Shown: piece by piece, positions 6,265-7,836 of the stretch | Layout of the letters: each line of letters begins with the position of its first letter | Position numbering within the stretch: the stretch's first letter is position 1 | Assembly (NCBI GenBank): GCA_900547025.1 | Contig: UREZ01000084.1 | Location: forward strand, 1 to 7,836 | DNA length: 7,836 nucleotides | From: an uncultured Collinsella sp. | GTDB taxonomy: Bacteria; Actinomycetota; Coriobacteriia; Coriobacteriales; Coriobacteriaceae | Direction of reading: 5' to 3' | Program-made: the position numbers and the translations under genes | Notes under the pieces: generated by a model | Database searches by the model: none | What the model was told of the DNA's origin: nothing | What the model saw: the letters and a program-made list of their open reading frames with translations, nothing else

Positions 6265-6762
6265 ATGGCTAAAGATTCCAGCTTCGACGTTGTGTCCGAG
6301 GTCAATATGCAGGAGGTCGATAACGCTTTCCAGCAGACCACGCGCGAGATCTCTCAGCGCTATGACCTCAAGGACTCCGGCGCCTCCATCGAGCTTTCGA
6401 AGGGCGACAAGCTCTTTACGATCAATGCCCCGGCCGATTTCGTCTCCAAGCAGATCGTCGACGTGCTGAGCTCTAAGCTCATCAAGCGCGGCATCGACCT
6501 CAAGGCTGTCTCCTGGGACGCGCCGCAGGCGGCTTCGGGCGGTACCGTGCGCGTGCTCGGCCATATCGTCGAAGGCATCGACCAAGCGACCGCCAAGAAG
6601 ATTAATAAGGACATCAAGGATCAAAAGCTCAAGGTCAAGGTGACCATCGAGGCCGATAAGCTGCGCGTTACCTCGGCCTCTAAGGACGCGCTTCAGACGG
6701 TGATCCAGTTCCTGCGCGACCAGGACTACGGCCAGCCGCTGCAGTTTACCAACTACCGCTAA
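6265..6762 (+). CDS. yajQ: YajQ family nucleotide-binding protein (DUF520)
   Basis: This 165-residue protein matches the YajQ family over its full length (E. coli YajQ is 163). Diagnostic stretches are SFDVVSEVNMQEVDNA (6-21), KLIKRGID (71-78), GIDQATAKKINKDIKDQKLK (104-123) and the family ending DYGQPLQFTNYR (154-165). Members fold as two ferredoxin-like domains resembling RNA-binding folds; a Xanthomonas member binds cyclic di-GMP and acts with a transcription factor. Whether this one binds cyclic di-GMP, other nucleotides or RNA cannot be read from the sequence. It is probably cytoplasmic, since no signal peptide or membrane helix is present. The ATG at 6265 has AAAGGA at ideal spacing and family homology starts right after it. 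It lies between rodZ and rimO on the same strand, 26 bases before rimO. Confidence 0.95.
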   Translation: MAKDSSFDVVSEVNMQEVDNAFQQTTREISQRYDLKDSGASIELSKGDKLFTINAPADFVSKQIVDVLSSKLIKRGIDLKAVSWDAPQAASGGTVRVLGHIVEGIDQATAKKINKDIKDQKLKVKVTIEADKLRVTSASKDALQTVIQFLRDQDYGQPLQFTNYR

Positions 6763-6770
6763 TTTACTCG

Positions 6771-6776
6771 AAAGGA
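6771..6776 (+). promoter_or_regulatory. Ribosome binding site of rimO, long spacing
   Basis: AAAGGA lies 12 bases before ATG 6789. It shares CGAAAGGA with the yajQ site. No in-frame start lies closer, and the protein family begins just after this ATG, so the long spacing appears real. Confidence 0.55.
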
Positions 6777-6788
6777 CCGTTCTCCAAC

Positions 6789-7836
6789 ATGGATACTCCG
6801 TTGGGTTCCGTACTCTACATCACGCTTGGCTGCGCTAAGAACGAGGTCGATACCGACCGCATGCGTTCGCTGCTGACCGCTGCGGGCTACGAGGAGGCAT
6901 TCGATCCGCAGGATGCCGATATCGCTATCGTCAACACGTGCTCGTTTCTCGCCTCGGCGACGTCCGAGAGCATCGAGACCACGCTCGAGCTCGCCAACGA
7001 GGTGCAGGACGGCGTTCGCGCCTGCCCCATCGTCATGTGCGGTTGCGTGCCGTCTCGTTACGGCGACGACCTGCCCGACGAGCTTCCTGAGGTCGCTGCC
7101 TTTGTGAAGGCCGATGAGGAAGACGGTATCGTCTCTGTCATCGATGGCGTACTGGGCGTGGAGCGCGAGATCGCGGCCTATATCCCGCAGGTCAAGCGTA
7201 CCGTTGAGGGTGCCGTTGCCTACGTCAAGATCTCCGATGGCTGTAATCGTTTTTGCAGCTTCTGCATGATCCCCTACATTCGCGGTCGCTATCATTCGCG
7301 AAATGCCGAGAGCATTATCTCCGAGGTTCGCGACCTGGTTGCCGGCGGTGTGCGCGAGATCGTGCTGATCGGCCAGGACACGGGCATTTGGGGTACCGAC
7401 TTTGCCGACGAGGACGTCGCCGAGGGCTCGCCGCGCAATCTGGCGCAGCTGCTGCGTGCCGTCGCCGAGGCCGTGCGTCCGCACAACGTCTGGATCCGCG
7501 TGCTCTATCTGCAGCCCGAGGGTATGACCGACGAGCTTATCGAGACGATTCGCGATACGCCTGAGGTGCTGCCCTATATCGATATCCCCGTGCAGCACTG
7601 CGACGCCCGCATCCTCAAGGCCATGCGTCGCTCCGGTTCGCGCCAGGAGCTCGAAGATTTGTTCCGCGACCTTCGCGAGCGCATCCCCGGCATCGTGATT
7701 CGCTCTACGGCCATGGTCGGATTCCCGACCGAGACCGACGACGAGTTCCGCGACCTTATTGACTTTATGGACACCGTCGGCTTTGACTACACGAGCGTCT
7801 TTGCCTACTCGCGTGAGGAGGGCAGCCTGGCCGCCA
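6789..7836 (+). CDS. rimO: Ribosomal protein uS12 methylthiotransferase RimO (5' part, cut by window edge)
   Basis: This radical-SAM enzyme adds a methylthio group to a conserved aspartate of ribosomal protein S12. The first 349 residues are present; the family is usually about 430-450 long, so the rest of the radical-SAM domain end and the C-terminal TRAM domain lie beyond the edge. The N-terminal methylthiotransferase domain supplies the auxiliary-cluster cysteines Cys15 (TLGCAKNEVD), Cys51 (VNTCSF) and Cys86 (MCGCVPSRY). The radical-SAM motif CNRFCSFC gives Cys152, Cys156 and Cys159. RimO rather than MiaB is indicated by the S-D-G-C-N context, IPVQHCDARILKAMRR (a P-x-QH motif) and VLYLQPEGMTDEL, the counterpart of the RimO LYxYP segment. 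Departures from the common RimO consensus are Gln for Tyr in that segment and CDA after QH. It follows yajQ by 26 bases and is probably cotranscribed with it. Confidence 0.88.
   Translation, partial: MDTPLGSVLYITLGCAKNEVDTDRMRSLLTAAGYEEAFDPQDADIAIVNTCSFLASATSESIETTLELANEVQDGVRACPIVMCGCVPSRYGDDLPDELPEVAAFVKADEEDGIVSVIDGVLGVEREIAAYIPQVKRTVEGAVAYVKISDGCNRFCSFCMIPYIRGRYHSRNAESIISEVRDLVAGGVREIVLIGQDTGIWGTDFADEDVAEGSPRNLAQLLRAVAEAVRPHNVWIRVLYLQPEGMTDELIETIRDTPEVLPYIDIPVQHCDARILKAMRRSGSRQELEDLFRDLRERIPGIVIRSTAMVGFPTETDDEFRDLIDFMDTVGFDYTSVFAYSREEGSLAA

Noticed and set aside
5445..6341. Minus-strand frame of 298 codons rich in Gly, Leu and Arg
   Set aside because: It is the complement of the low-complexity rodZ segments and runs into yajQ; no independent start signal or domain supports it.
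307..7836. Search for mobile elements, CRISPR, toxin-antitoxin or defence genes
   Set aside because: All coding space is accounted for by five conserved housekeeping genes; no terminal inverted repeats, transposase motifs, regularly spaced repeats or compositional break were seen.

Overview
This 7.8-kb window is a compact, all-plus-strand chromosomal stretch of housekeeping genes from a GC-rich bacterium. The single long co-directional run, the strong preference for G/C at third codon positions, the AAAGGA-type ribosome binding sites and the gene set (RNase J, an FtsK with a long acidic linker, a RodZ-like protein, YajQ, RimO) fit an actinomycetota member of the class Coriobacteriia, most likely Collinsella or a close relative. 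That placement is inferred from gene content and composition; no rRNA or other decisive marker lies in the window.

Layout. Positions 1-23 form a perfect 9-bp inverted repeat, probably the end of the previous transcription unit or a protein-binding palindrome. Positions 24-272 are an untranslated leader with several small repeats and weak stem-loops but no convincing gene. Next come rnj (273-1943, RNase J, 556 aa), ftsK (1945-4725, DNA translocase, 926 aa, TTG start), a rodZ-like gene (4725-6212, 495 aa), yajQ (6265-6762, 165 aa) and the 5' part of rimO (6789 to the window edge, at least 349 aa).

The first three genes are almost certainly one translationally linked operon: one base separates rnj from ftsK, ftsK and rodZ overlap by one base, and each downstream ribosome binding site lies inside the preceding coding region. 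yajQ and rimO follow after 52 and 26 bases with no terminator visible, so they may be read from the same transcript or from a promoter in the 52-base gap. The order rnj-ftsK-rodZ resembles the rnj / spoIIIE-ftsK / rodZ / pgsA / cinA / recA neighbourhood of Gram-positive bacteria, so pgsA, cinA and recA are reasonable guesses beyond rimO.

Together the genes cover RNA turnover (RNase J), chromosome translocation at division (FtsK), cell-shape or envelope organisation (RodZ-like), a nucleotide-binding accessory protein (YajQ) and ribosomal protein S12 modification (RimO). I see no mobile element, CRISPR array, RNA gene, defence system or sign of horizontal transfer, and no novel multi-gene system. 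The most unusual content is lineage-specific low-complexity sequence: an Arg/Gly-rich (RGG/RG) segment between the DNA-binding-like domain and the membrane helix of RodZ, and a duplicated acidic/basic module in the FtsK linker.
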